Shown: positions 9,870 through 18,196 of the stretch, piece by piece
Numbering within the stretch: position 1 is the first letter of the stretch
Layout: the number at the start of each line of letters is the position of its first letter
Assembly: GCA_008931825.1 (NCBI GenBank)
Contig: QXVZ01014251.1
Span: 1-22,648, forward strand
Direction of reading: 5' to 3'
Source of the DNA: Phallusia fumigata
Lineage: Eukaryota; Chordata; Ascidiacea; Phlebobranchia; Ascidiidae
Length of the DNA: 22,648 nt
Notes under the pieces: generated by a model
The model's database searches: none
What the model was told of the DNA's origin: nothing
What the model saw: only the letters and a program-made list of their open reading frames with translations
Program-made: the position numbers and the translations under genes

Positions 9870-11155
9870 TGGCATTAACATTTCCTTGTATTTTAGTTTA
9901 CGTATGAGCCTCCACTGCATGTATAAAGGCAAAATATTAGGTTTCTTCACATCGGGAAATCAACCTGATTTTGCCAAATTTTGACGTCTGTTGGGCTCGA
10001 GAAGGTGATAAGCAATTTTCCGCCCTGTCAAACTGCTGAGTCGACGATGCGGTCAAACCAGGTGTCAACAGATCCTTGTGTTTGTTTTACGCTTTGGCAG
10101 CCAGGCAACTGTGTGCCATCATCATGCTTAGTGCACTGCTACCTTTTGCAAACTTCAAAGTTCGGTGGCACATCTCAACCTGTGTTTTGCGCCAGAGCCT
10201 TTCGAAGATTATAATTACTATTATAGCGTTTTGAAAACATCATAAATGCTTGGATTTACGAATTACCCAACTGTTGCAACGTACGAAGATAAATGTTTTT
10301 ACTTCCTAAAAAGTTTTTGGGCTACAGTGACTCTGCGGCGCATGTAACATCATTTAGCGGCACATCGATTGCCGAATACTGGTCTTGAAGAAATTCTGAT
10401 CCATAAACATGTGAACGCATTTCACGATATTTCCATGAACCGAACATACATTTTAACTGAGTGCATGATTGTTGCGGTTTAACTGCTAAGCTCAACCAAA
10501 AATTTAGGATATGAGATTCGGCTAATGAGCTAAGCGTCATCGCGTATTTTAGTGTCAAAAAGTAAATTTGAAAGGCTTAGGGCTTGTAATGTGGTTTTCT
10601 ACCAAATTGGGCATTTTTTCCAGTTAAGTAATGCCTGTGTTATTTTCGTACACCTTTCTGTAACTATGTTTAAACCAGTTTTCCAGAAACACCATAAAAG
10701 TGAAATTTCCGCTCATCAACCAGAAATAGGACAACTATAAATTACCCAACAATACTGTAACGCTTACGCGTGCCATGACAACACACAATTCTCTGATGTG
10801 GAACATTGCCGAACCATAATAAGCACTGTGTTTAAATGACGTGTACATTAAGCGTGACCCGTCCTTCTCTGCGGGTCGCAGTTTGACAACAGCTGAAAAA
10901 CAATGCGGCCAGTTTTGTGGCGGATCAGTTAAATTGACTGATATAAGACTTGTAGCTTGTGTTGGTGTTAGAGAAGGCTGTTACATGTTGGCTTGTTGAC
11001 TCAGTACCAACCAATTTGTACGTTACGAGATTTACATGTGCTTGTATCATTAACAAGTGCTTGTATCAGACCAGGAAGGTAGACATGTTTGTATGTGCCA
11101 ATGAAGCGGGTTTGTTACCGACCTTCGAGCAGTGAACCTTGGAAATGTTATTAGA
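9870..11155. other. non-coding stretch, no gene seen
   Basis: Short open frames occur on both strands without splice support. A local direct repeat of GTGCTTGTATCA occurs twice near 11038-11067. No mobile-element termini were recognised. Confidence 0.4.
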
Positions 11156-11508
11156 TTAAGTTGTGAGCCAGAATGAGCTAACTTTCGTGACAAGGGCTGA
11201 AACACCGACTTTAGACGTAATGATTTTGCACTGGGTGATGTTACATAGTCAATGAAATGGGTTTATTCGCATTATTTATTGATAGAATATAGGCGTTTGT
11301 GTACTACATGGGAAACTGTTGTTAAATCAGAAAGTTTTTTGAAGAAAGATTCGGCACATATTTTCGATTTGAAAAAGTGGTTGCCTCTATACTTACAAAC
11401 GTTCATCCCGCATTTAAAGTGGTAAAAATGTTGCAATCGCCAAACAAAGTATAATGTCTTTGTTTGAATTTTTATAGTTCTAACGTTTTGGTTAGGAAAA
11501 GCTACAAG
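11156..11508 (-). CDS. weak candidate: two 3' exons of a minus-strand gene
   Basis: An exon at 11508-11397 is bounded by acceptor CTTTGTTTTACAG and strong donor GTAAGTATAG, open in phase 0 only. It can join after a 200-bp intron to 11196-11156 (acceptor CGGTGTTTCAG), giving a stop at TAA 11158-11156 with the frame preserved. Without splicing, the frame instead runs to a stop at 11274-11272 embedded in AATAAATAA, with another AATAAA close behind. The peptide is aromatic and basic (FVWRLQHFYHFKCG) and unrecognised. A separate frame just upstream (to 11794) ends in a strongly hydrophobic segment (CTTGIAVVLAITMLLCF). Its link to this candidate is unclear. Confidence 0.2.
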
Positions 11509-12145
11509 CTGTAAAACAAAGTAACATTGTAATTGCAAGTACAACCGCAATTCCAGTCGTACAAACAATGTATTGCGGCCACATCTTGCTGAGAGTTGCC
11601 AAGTGGCTACGTTCCTTCATTTCCAGGTAGCACAAGCGATGAATTCTGGGTATTTGGGCACAAACCGTTGCCAATGAGGTTTCCGGAATTCGCCGAGCGT
11701 GATTTTGAAACGACCCACGTAGAAAAGTTGCATTGGCCCAGCGCCACATAAACCACAGGTCGCGGTTGCGCCTACTTAGGTTCACCTTTTTCACATGTTT
11801 GTTTCCAAAACCTGATACGCTTGCTACATACTGAACGGAACCGCAGTTTGCCTTAATAAGTTTGTTTATCGAAACTACCAGTTGACCAGAAACTCTCTAT
11901 GTAAACTTTTAATGATTTAATCCTAAACCGTAGGATTTTATAGAGGTTTATTGTTAAATTTTAGCATCCTTTACCTACGGTCCTATAGTGAGGGGGTAAA
12001 ACTCAGGAAACATTTTTTAATTTTAAGGGTGAACGCCTGATGTTTCTGGGTTTTTTAGCTTGTCATACACGCTCTATTAGGTCTTCACCTACCAAAAACT
12101 TGCTCTAAAGAAAATAGTTTATTTCGTATTACTACAGTTATGGAA

Positions 12146-12424
12146 TTACAAATCTCCCAGCATCCAGCGGATATTAGCGATTTGTGGTCTTTCATTCGAT
12201 AAACCGATGTCATCTTCAAAAAACAAATTGATCGCTGTATTTAAGCAAAAACATACCCGACTCAAACGTATCATCATAGATTTGGTTTGGCTCGTCCCAA
12301 CTATACAGACATAAAACAAAACCTTTTTCCTTGGATATAACCAAACCTGGTTTTCTTAACCAAATCACCGTGGGTGGTACGACATCTAACCACACGTATC
12401 CGTTGGTTTCACGGGGCTTCAATC
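12146..12424 (-). CDS. candidate 3' end of an unknown minus-strand gene with a 43-bp intron
   Basis: An exon at 12424-12257 follows acceptor GGCGGTTGCAG and ends at donor GTATGTTTTT. Its 55 full codons read like protein (NGYVWLDVVPP, then PGLVISKEKG, SWDEPNQIYDD). Joining to the acceptor TTTTTTGAAG gives a terminal exon 12213-12146 ending RWMLGDL and TAA, with the split codon restored as GAT. An AATAAA follows about 25 bases after the stop. Unspliced, the frame stops at 12216, so splicing is needed. The implied intron is only 43 bp. A second in-frame AG (AAATACAG) would leave 19 bp, too short to splice. Product and upstream exons are unknown; its 5' part would approach the divergent gene starting at 12637. 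Confidence 0.4.
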
Positions 12425-12636
12425 CTGCAACCGCCGCCTTTTTTGTTTTCCAGGGACAGCTTGTACCTCATAAGCCCGGTTAAACCTTTTCGAATCTGAT
12501 CGTGAAAGCAATAAAGTGTAGCTGTTAAAATATTGTGTCTGCGTCGACGAGTCGTCAGTCCGTGTGAACAACGTTGCAAGTAAAGAACCAAATTCAATCT
12601 CTCCTTCAAGGAAAACGTTCGTGTAAAAGTTAGAAG

Positions 12637-14883
12637 ATGGCAGATGTATCGTCGAACGGTAAGGATTTTTTAATTGTATCTCTTAGTTTGTTCATTTTTG
12701 CGTCATACTAGAATTTAAAGCTAGTCAGGTTAACCAGCAATGTAGGCCTATTGTGGATACGTTAACGGAACATAACATGTTTTTTAAGTGAATCTAAACA
12801 ATATTTCAACAAAAAATGAAAACTTCATTGACCAATAATAAATGTAGCCCCTTGTAATTACTGTTACAAACCGTTGTATTTTAGGATTTAGTGAAACAAA
12901 ACAAGAAACAAACCCAAAGCTTCATAACACAGGCTGCAGTGGAAAAAAGTTTATTAAATTGTTTTAATCTTGGGCGATGTAATGAAAAAACTGAGCAACA
13001 TTATTTGGCACTCAGTTTCACAAAATGTGACGCAGAAAGCTATTACAAAGCACGTTGTAGACATGATTAGGTTTTGATTCGAACGCTTGCTACAAATGAC
13101 ATTTTTTATCGTGATGCTTAATGCCAACAACAATGTGGTTTCCTCCCTTCATGCGGTTTGCGGTTGAATATTTACATTTTAAATCCGATTTGAGCAGCAG
13201 GATACGTTCCATAAAACCATCTTAGCCTTTGCCTCGTGGTCACAAGTGTTCTAAATAAGGTTCAAGCATACGTTGACTTATGGAATCGATTTTTTGCGGA
13301 TGTTTAGGATCGCTCAAAATGCCATGACATTCGAAACAGATGTTAAACGAGCCACAAGCATTGGTCTCAAACGTTTGTTAAACTACAGGTGTCTATTGCA
13401 GTGGTTCTTAGCCAGGGTGCCCAATTAAAATTCGGGCTTAACGAAAAATGGATAGTATGGAAAAAATTAGTGAAGAACAACTGTTTATGTTATAAAGGAG
13501 ACATGTTATAAAGGAATGGGATTTTTCTGATAATACCTTGTGTTTCATGCCCAAATATGTAATGAAATATCAAACTTGTTAATGATTCTCTTGTTCTAAT
13601 TGTTCCAGTTGCAGTAGCCAAAGACTTTTACTACTGCACAGCCGCCAATACATATAACTTAATATACATGTTGACGGCGTTATGAAACCCCCGTCCTCGG
13701 TTGTGCACTTCTCCAGTACAGACTCAAACCTTGTCAACCAATACTGTTTGCGATAAACATAAATGTTGCCACACTATCAGCGGCATTACATGGGAGGCCA
13801 AAACCAATACAACGTGCCAGGAATTCTAACCACACAATCGTATCGTGTTTAAAAGGCGTTCCCGCGAATCCAGCACATGATAACATCTAACATTACTGGC
13901 TGTCTCGATGTGTTGATATATTTCCATATTAGGAAATTACATCAGTTACGTCACAAGACGTGTAGCGGTCCTTCCCCCCCACTGTAGCAGTGGCTTCCAA
14001 AATTTCTCGACGCTTGTTAAAAACTTGTCCAACGAAAACATGACATGCGTCGGTGTAAAAAAACTTTTGTAGAGAGTTTGCTTGGCCTAACTATAAGTGG
14101 TGACGTGATATGTGCGTTAAACGTACGCGCTAAATCAATAACACGCTTGCAGCTTGGTAATAACACGCAGCTGGGACATCAACTTTGAGTAAATTAACAA
14201 TAATTAACCTAGCAGTGCTTACCACGTCAAATCAGCAGTTTTTCTATGGGGTGGAACACTTACTTAACATGAAATTTTCGTGTGAGATTATGTCCTTTTC
14301 TGCACAGTTATGTAGTGAAAACTTTAATACATAATTCCCTGTCGACAAGTGGTCCATGAAATCATGTGCGTTTTTCAAAATCACATCAATCATTTTACAA
14401 ACCCACTAAGGCCAAAAATCTTAAACATCCCTGAGACATTTATTTCGTGGCTATGTGCAATATCAACCTGGACTGATTTTGTGTCCAAAGCACAAGCTTT
14501 GACATTGGTACTTGTACCGATTTAACATATTGTCCTGACAGTTTCTGTGAGAACCAAATAATAGTTAAACTAAGTGATGAGGTGATTTGACATGACTTGA
14601 CTCAAGTCATGGCTGGGCGATAACTCGACTTCACTCAAAAGTAAATTGCCAAAACTTGAGCATGTCTGAAACATTTTTGCACCACGGTACATCTACCATG
14701 TCAAGATGTGAAACTATAAAATTTTCATGTTTTGTTGGTTTATTTGCAGCCCAAACCGCCAAGTATAGCAATGGTTTAACGATGAAGGAAGAATCCGTGA
14801 GCAAACTTCAGATGGCGGAGAGAAAACGATTCCAGTTGCGTCCAAGCCCGAACGGTAACAAGTCCATTCCTGACACAAAATAA
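12637..14883 (+). CDS. two-exon small basic protein (51 aa), possible p8/NUPR-like
   Basis: Exon 1 (12637-12658) carries ATG in the context GAAGATGG, encodes MADVSSN plus one base, and ends at donor GTAAGGAT. Exon 2 (14750-14883) follows the pyrimidine-rich acceptor TTGGTTTATTTGCAG and supplies exactly the two bases needed to finish the split codon (Ala). It runs to TAA. The protein is short, polar and lysine/arginine-rich, with no signal peptide or membrane segment. The stretch VSKLQMAERKR resembles the basic segment VTKLQNSERKK that I recall from the stress-induced nuclear protein p8/NUPR1. The rest does not align obviously and it is shorter than the usual 70-100 residues, so this is a hint only. 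Additional internal exons in the 2.1-kb intron cannot be excluded. An alternative acceptor (TTGTATTTTAG, near 12884) would give a different 34-residue ending. Confidence 0.5.
12659..14749 (+). other. intron of the small-protein gene, with repeat remnants
   Basis: The intron holds one unpaired hAT-like terminus (CAGTGGTTCTTAGCCAGGGTG, from 13399), a short direct repeat ATGTTATAAAGGA (13487-13514) and a perfect palindrome at 14591-14611. No other exon was recognised with good sites at both ends. Confidence 0.4.
14591..14611. repeat. perfect palindrome, 10-bp arms with 1-base centre
   Basis: CATGACTTGA and TCAAGTCATG flank a single C. It lies about 140 bases before the exon 2 acceptor of the small-protein gene. 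Similar GACTTGACTC words continue just downstream, suggesting a decayed simple-repeat origin rather than a regulatory operator. Confidence 0.6.
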
Positions 14884-14996
14884 TGATCATGTCTGTCAGC
14901 ATTTAATCTGAAAAATTTTGAAAAATTTGCCACAAAAATTATTGTCTATTGATGGTCAACATTCTCAATGGTCAATATATCAAAATAGAAACAGAA

Positions 14997-15070
14997 AATT
15001 AAAAACATAACTGCCAGAGAGCAGAGTAGTGAACACATTTATCGCAAACGTTCCGACAATCGCTGTTGTT
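14997..15070 (-). repeat. hammerhead-family element, degenerate copy
   Basis: The arm AATTAAAAACATAACTGCCA and the next six bases are identical (26/26) to 18033-18058. On the minus strand 15070-15041 carries AACAACAGCGATTGTCGG and AACGTTTGCG, matching the stem II and catalytic region of the 18029 copy. GAAA is changed to GGAA, and the CTGATGA core is displaced by inserted sequence, so cleavage is not expected. The opposite arm is not recognisable. Confidence 0.6.
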
Positions 15071-15075
15071 GGTAT

Positions 15076-15732
15076 AGAATGACATCATCATCGGTATAGA
15101 TTGATGTGAAGCTTAAAAACAGTTGACATTGAAAGTGCCTGCCACAATTAGACTGTTACAATTAAAAAGGTCTGCAGAATCCCTTATGACAGTAAAAATC
15201 ATTACTGCTTCAAAACACAATTTAACGATCGATAGTCGTGCACGTAACGAGCGTACCTAAAAAAATTATACCTTAGATTTGCCCAATCCTAATCTCCTAC
15301 ATAAACGTTAGCACTTTTAAGCATTTTAATAGAGCTGAAGCTTACAGCACACTCAAATCAGTCTGATGTAATTCTTATTGCAAATAATAAAATCGACATT
15401 GCCAAACAAATGGCAACATCTGTTCTTATTCAAATAGAATGCATTATAAGACTTTTTAAACCTGTGGCTAAGAGTAAAATACACAGGTGATGTGAATGTG
15501 GTGTCGAAATATAACCAAACACCAACGCTGTGTTTATAAACAAAGCATGTCATCGACCTATAGAAGCCCGCACGCGCGTATGGTAACAATATTACAACAC
15601 CAATCTCACGCTAANTTTCTTTGTCTGGATTCGTCGTATTCTGTTATTGTAGTGTCTTGTTTTTTTGCTTTGTCAGCACCAGCTATGGAACATGAGTCAG
15701 CATTTTCGTAATGAAATGTTGTTCAGCTTTCC
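15076..15732. other. non-coding stretch, no gene seen
   Basis: Frames on both strands are short and lack splice support. An N is present at 15615. No repeat shared with the window was found. Confidence 0.4.
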
Positions 15733-15800
15733 CAGGGTTCGGCAACCTTTTTAACGCAGCGTGCCACGTTAATGACGTAACTGCTTTATGTTTCTGCGAA
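15733..15800 (+). mobile_element. hAT-like element terminus, family B
   Basis: Begins CAGGGTTCGGCAACCTTTTT and continues ACGCAGCGTGCCACG, matching in order the minus-strand fragment at 5790-5698. No partner terminus or target duplication was found on the right, so the full extent is unknown. Confidence 0.55.
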
Positions 15801-16300
15801 AATTCGGAAAATCTGGTTTACACGAGCTCTCTGTAGCTCGTTGCTGCAGTTTCACTTAATGTTAGAAATCAAAGATTAACTGAATCCAAACTGGTCGCTT
15901 AACTAAGCCCAAAAATGCTTTAAATAGTAATTTCTGAGATTCGCATCTGGTCGCTACAAGCGCGAGTTACAGTAAAATTTCTGCCTCTGTTCTATTTTGC
16001 GGTTTTCTTTTTCCAACACTTTTCTTATTTGAAGTACACGTATTATCTATGTTTAAGGGATTTATTTTCAAACCACATAACTAAACTAACGTCACAAAAG
16101 TTGTGAACTAAAGAATTGGGCATTTTAGAATTAGGTTATTCTCTCAACGCTTGGCGCAGTTTCTTACCGTTCAGTATAAAGCAACAAGTTTTAAGTAATT
16201 TGGATTGAGCAAAATGTCTGTGGTGAACGTTGAATCCCTTTCATCGAGTTTTACCTGCTTGTAAACGATGTGGGTGCTCAAAGAAAATCACAAATAAAAA
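15801..16300. other. non-coding stretch, no gene seen
   Basis: This may include the unrecognised interior of the family B element. No open frame with coding character or splice sites was found. Confidence 0.35.
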
Positions 16301-16301
16301 A

Positions 16302-16347
16302 TATATTCCTGATGATTACAACAGCGTTTGTCGAAACGTAGAAAATG
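16302..16347 (+). ncRNA. hammerhead-ribozyme-like motif, second copy
   Basis: Core CTGATGA (16309-16315) is followed by one extra T, a 4-bp stem II (ACAA 16318-16321 with TTGT 16328-16331), GAAA (16333-16336), CGT, and A as the base before the predicted cleavage site (16340). The flanks TATATTC and GAAAATG pair with one mismatch and one wobble, as a type I stem I. The stem I bases differ from those of the 18080 copy. The terminal base pair of stem II is lost (T16317 opposite C16332). The downstream tail to 16374 is shared with 2419-2460. Confidence 0.4.
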
Positions 16348-16420
16348 TTTTACACACAGGTACTGGCTTGTATCTACTTGATTCCGGTGATAGTTTTGTG
16401 CTTTTTGTGCGTCACAACAG

Positions 16421-16650
16421 CAGTGGTTCCCATGTGGAAAGGAATTCCTTCGCTGGAAGGATTTTGTAACTTAGGGGAGGAATTTTCACTGTAAACTTAA
16501 TTTTTTCACAATGAATATTTTTAGGTAGACCAGTGGTTCCAAATATTTTATTTTTACTTTGTATCACTTCTTGTCTAGTAAGGAAGGAATGAAAAGTTTC
16601 CAAACAAACAAAGAAAATAATATATCACCAAAAAGTTGTGGGAACCACTT
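16421..16650 (+). mobile_element. hAT-like MITE, family A, full length (230 bp)
   Basis: Begins CAGTGGTTCCCATGTGG and ends TTGTGGGAACCACTT, an imperfect inverted pair. The inner terminus-like word CAGTGGTTCCAAATATTTT begins at 16531, followed by the shared core CACTTCTTGTCTAGTAAGG. Flanking 8-mers do not match, so the target duplication is lost or the ends are off by a few bases. It starts about 45 bases after the hammerhead-family tail. Confidence 0.75.
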
Positions 16651-17461
16651 CCAATTAAAAACAACAGATTGTGCTACAACCAAATCCAAATATTTAACAC
16701 CTGCTTGTATCAAGTACTTATCCATACATTTTACCGCCCAACTACTCCTCATGTCTTGAAAACCATCAAACGAAATAGGCAAGGCGCATATAGAGATATT
16801 GCAACATGGGCAATTATATAATAGTCCAGGGATTCTATGGTGCAGATCTGCAGGTAGAACAGCTTAGGACCGACAAAAAGGACTCCTCATTAAACAAAAA
16901 AGTATATACCCATGTACACAATAATCACAGGGGTACCCATGTAGTGCAGACCCCTGCCAACCGTTTACAAATCGAAGGACTACCCCAACATGAATGAAAG
17001 AGTGCAAACTTTGTATGCGGGCTGTAAACTTGTAAAGTAACATTATGAATCGCGTATGTACGAGGTCCCAACATGTTTTTGGTACTTACAGGTATCTTAA
17101 TTCGTATGTCCTTGTTTAGCAGGAAATATATAACTAACTTACAAAAGATGCTGTAGTCATATTTTGTTGTTATTAAAACGATTCTGGCCTTCAAAACAAC
17201 AACAAAATGTTTTACATTTTACTTTGGTTGCAATGGTTTGCGAAAGTCCTTCAGCTGCAAACGGAGCGTAGAGAAATATCACTAGTTACAGTGAGATGAC
17301 GTCACAGACAATGATACACGCAATTGGACGTAAGGAACTTTTGCACTGGCATTGCCTAACGACGAAAAACTAAGTTACAGTGACGTATACGTTCAAGATT
17401 ACAACCAACACACTACTTGTTAACAGAGAGGATTGAATCATTTAACAATAATCCCCTATAG
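16651..17461. other. mostly non-coding; one weak minus-strand exon candidate inside
   Basis: Apart from the exon candidate at 17090-17188, frames here are short. No repeats with clear termini were found. Confidence 0.3.
17090..17188 (-). CDS. weak candidate internal exon, product unknown
   Basis: The segment lies between acceptor TTGTTGTTGTTTTGAAG and donor GTAAGTACC, both strong, and is open for 33 codons in phase 0 at both ends. The peptide is hydrophobic-basic (YSIFCKLVIYFLLNKDIRIK). A second GTAAGT inside it (near 17142) could shorten the exon. No partner exon with fitting phase was identified, and AT-rich DNA readily makes such matches. Its relation to the sulfotransferase gene upstream on the same strand is unlikely, since that gene ends at 18197. 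Confidence 0.2.
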
Positions 17462-17608
17462 CAGTGATTCCCAACCTTTTCTGTTTATTGCTAAGACTTA
17501 TAAATCGCTTAAAACAAGAAAACTTTCCATGCTGATGGGACAGTGGGTCACGAGATTTTTGAAAAAATGTTATCTGGGCCGAAAAAGGTTTGAGGTTTGA
17601 GAAACGCG
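17462..17608. mobile_element. hAT-like MITE, degenerate
   Basis: Left end CAGTGATTCCCAACCTTTTC; right end about GGTTTGAGAAACGCG, whose complement resembles the left end. The subterminal GTGGGTCACGAGATTTTTG is typical of this class. No target duplication could be aligned. Confidence 0.5.
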
Positions 17609-17896
17609 AAGTACACAAAGTACAAGGCAAGTGAATGTAAGTCGTTTTGGGCGTGAGAATAAAACGGGAAAAGTAAAGTGAAAACAGGTTGTGCAAATAT
17701 ACTTAAGCTGGTAAAAGCGGCACAGTACTAATGCGTTACCTAAAATAAATGTTATAAGTATGTTTAAAATGTGAGTTTCTAAATTTTTGTTTTTTAACTC
17801 TTGGTGTAGACTTTAAAATGTCAAATTTGGACTTGAAATAAAACGCCTAAAACAGTCAGAAACACGGCTACACAATTCAACACTAAGTGTCCTACA

Positions 17897-17935
17897 GAGT
17901 CTGGAGTAAGACGATGTCGTCTCCGGACCAGAGAC
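17897..17935. repeat. short imperfect hairpin
   Basis: A central perfect AGACGA-TG-TCGTCT stem is flanked by TCTGG on the left and CCAGA on the right. The outer pairing is separated by unmatched bases. It may be part of the wider repeat that includes 18002-18173. Confidence 0.35.
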
Positions 17936-18028
17936 AGGCACAAATTCAACATAATTTTTAAACTCTCACGTAAATAAATATCAGACACTAACGACGCTTA
18001 GGAACACAAGATACGGACATGAAGAGTA

Positions 18029-18173
18029 GTTTAATTAAAAACATAACTGCCAGAGAGCTTGGATGTAGTGAATACATTATGCACTGATGATGACAACAGC
18101 GATTGTCGAAACGTTTGCAATACAATGCATTTTCTATACACAAGCACTCTGGCAGTTATGTTTTTAATTAAAC
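18029..18173 (+). mobile_element. palindromic element with hammerhead core at its centre (145 bp)
   Basis: The arms 18029-18061 and 18141-18173 are inverted repeats matching at 32 of 33 bases (GTTTAATTAA at the outer ends, CTGCCAGAG inside). Between them, partly complementary sequence continues the stem, and the centre carries the ribozyme-like core described separately. The left arm recurs at 14997-15022. The outer TTAATTAA could hide a TA or TTAA target site, but no clear target duplication is seen. It lies 23 bases beyond the sulfotransferase stop codon. Confidence 0.75.
18080..18119 (+). ncRNA. hammerhead-ribozyme-like motif (type I layout)
   Basis: In order: stem I 5' strand TGCA (18080-18083), core CTGATGA (18084-18090), one extra T, stem II GACAA (18092-18096), loop CAGCGA, TTGTC (18103-18107), then GAAA (18108-18111), CG, T, T (18112-18115), and stem I 3' strand TGCA (18116-18119). 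Predicted cleavage is after T18115. The ACGT stem III is a 4-base palindrome, as in hammerheads that work as dimers, known from Penelope-like elements. The departure from the standard core is the extra T at 18091 between A9 and stem II; this may weaken or abolish activity. Confidence 0.5.
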
Positions 18174-18196
18174 AAATAACATTGTTGCTGCAAGAT

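Noticed and set aside
12405..12430. B-box-like match (GGATTGAAGCC) on the minus strand resembling the 1861 site
   Set aside because: No A box, no shared flanks with the 1861 segment; better explained as acceptor TTGCAG plus exon.
16230..16469. 79-codon plus-strand frame with cysteines (CKRCGCSKK)
   Set aside because: It is composed of the hammerhead-family repeat and the left end of a family A MITE.
16412..16821. Several overlapping frames on both strands
   Set aside because: They are by-products of the MITE at 16421-16650 and AT-rich flank.
18140..18173. Reading the 18029 element as a bacterial-type terminator hairpin
   Set aside because: The context is eukaryotic with introns. The hairpin is far too long and the centre has hammerhead order.
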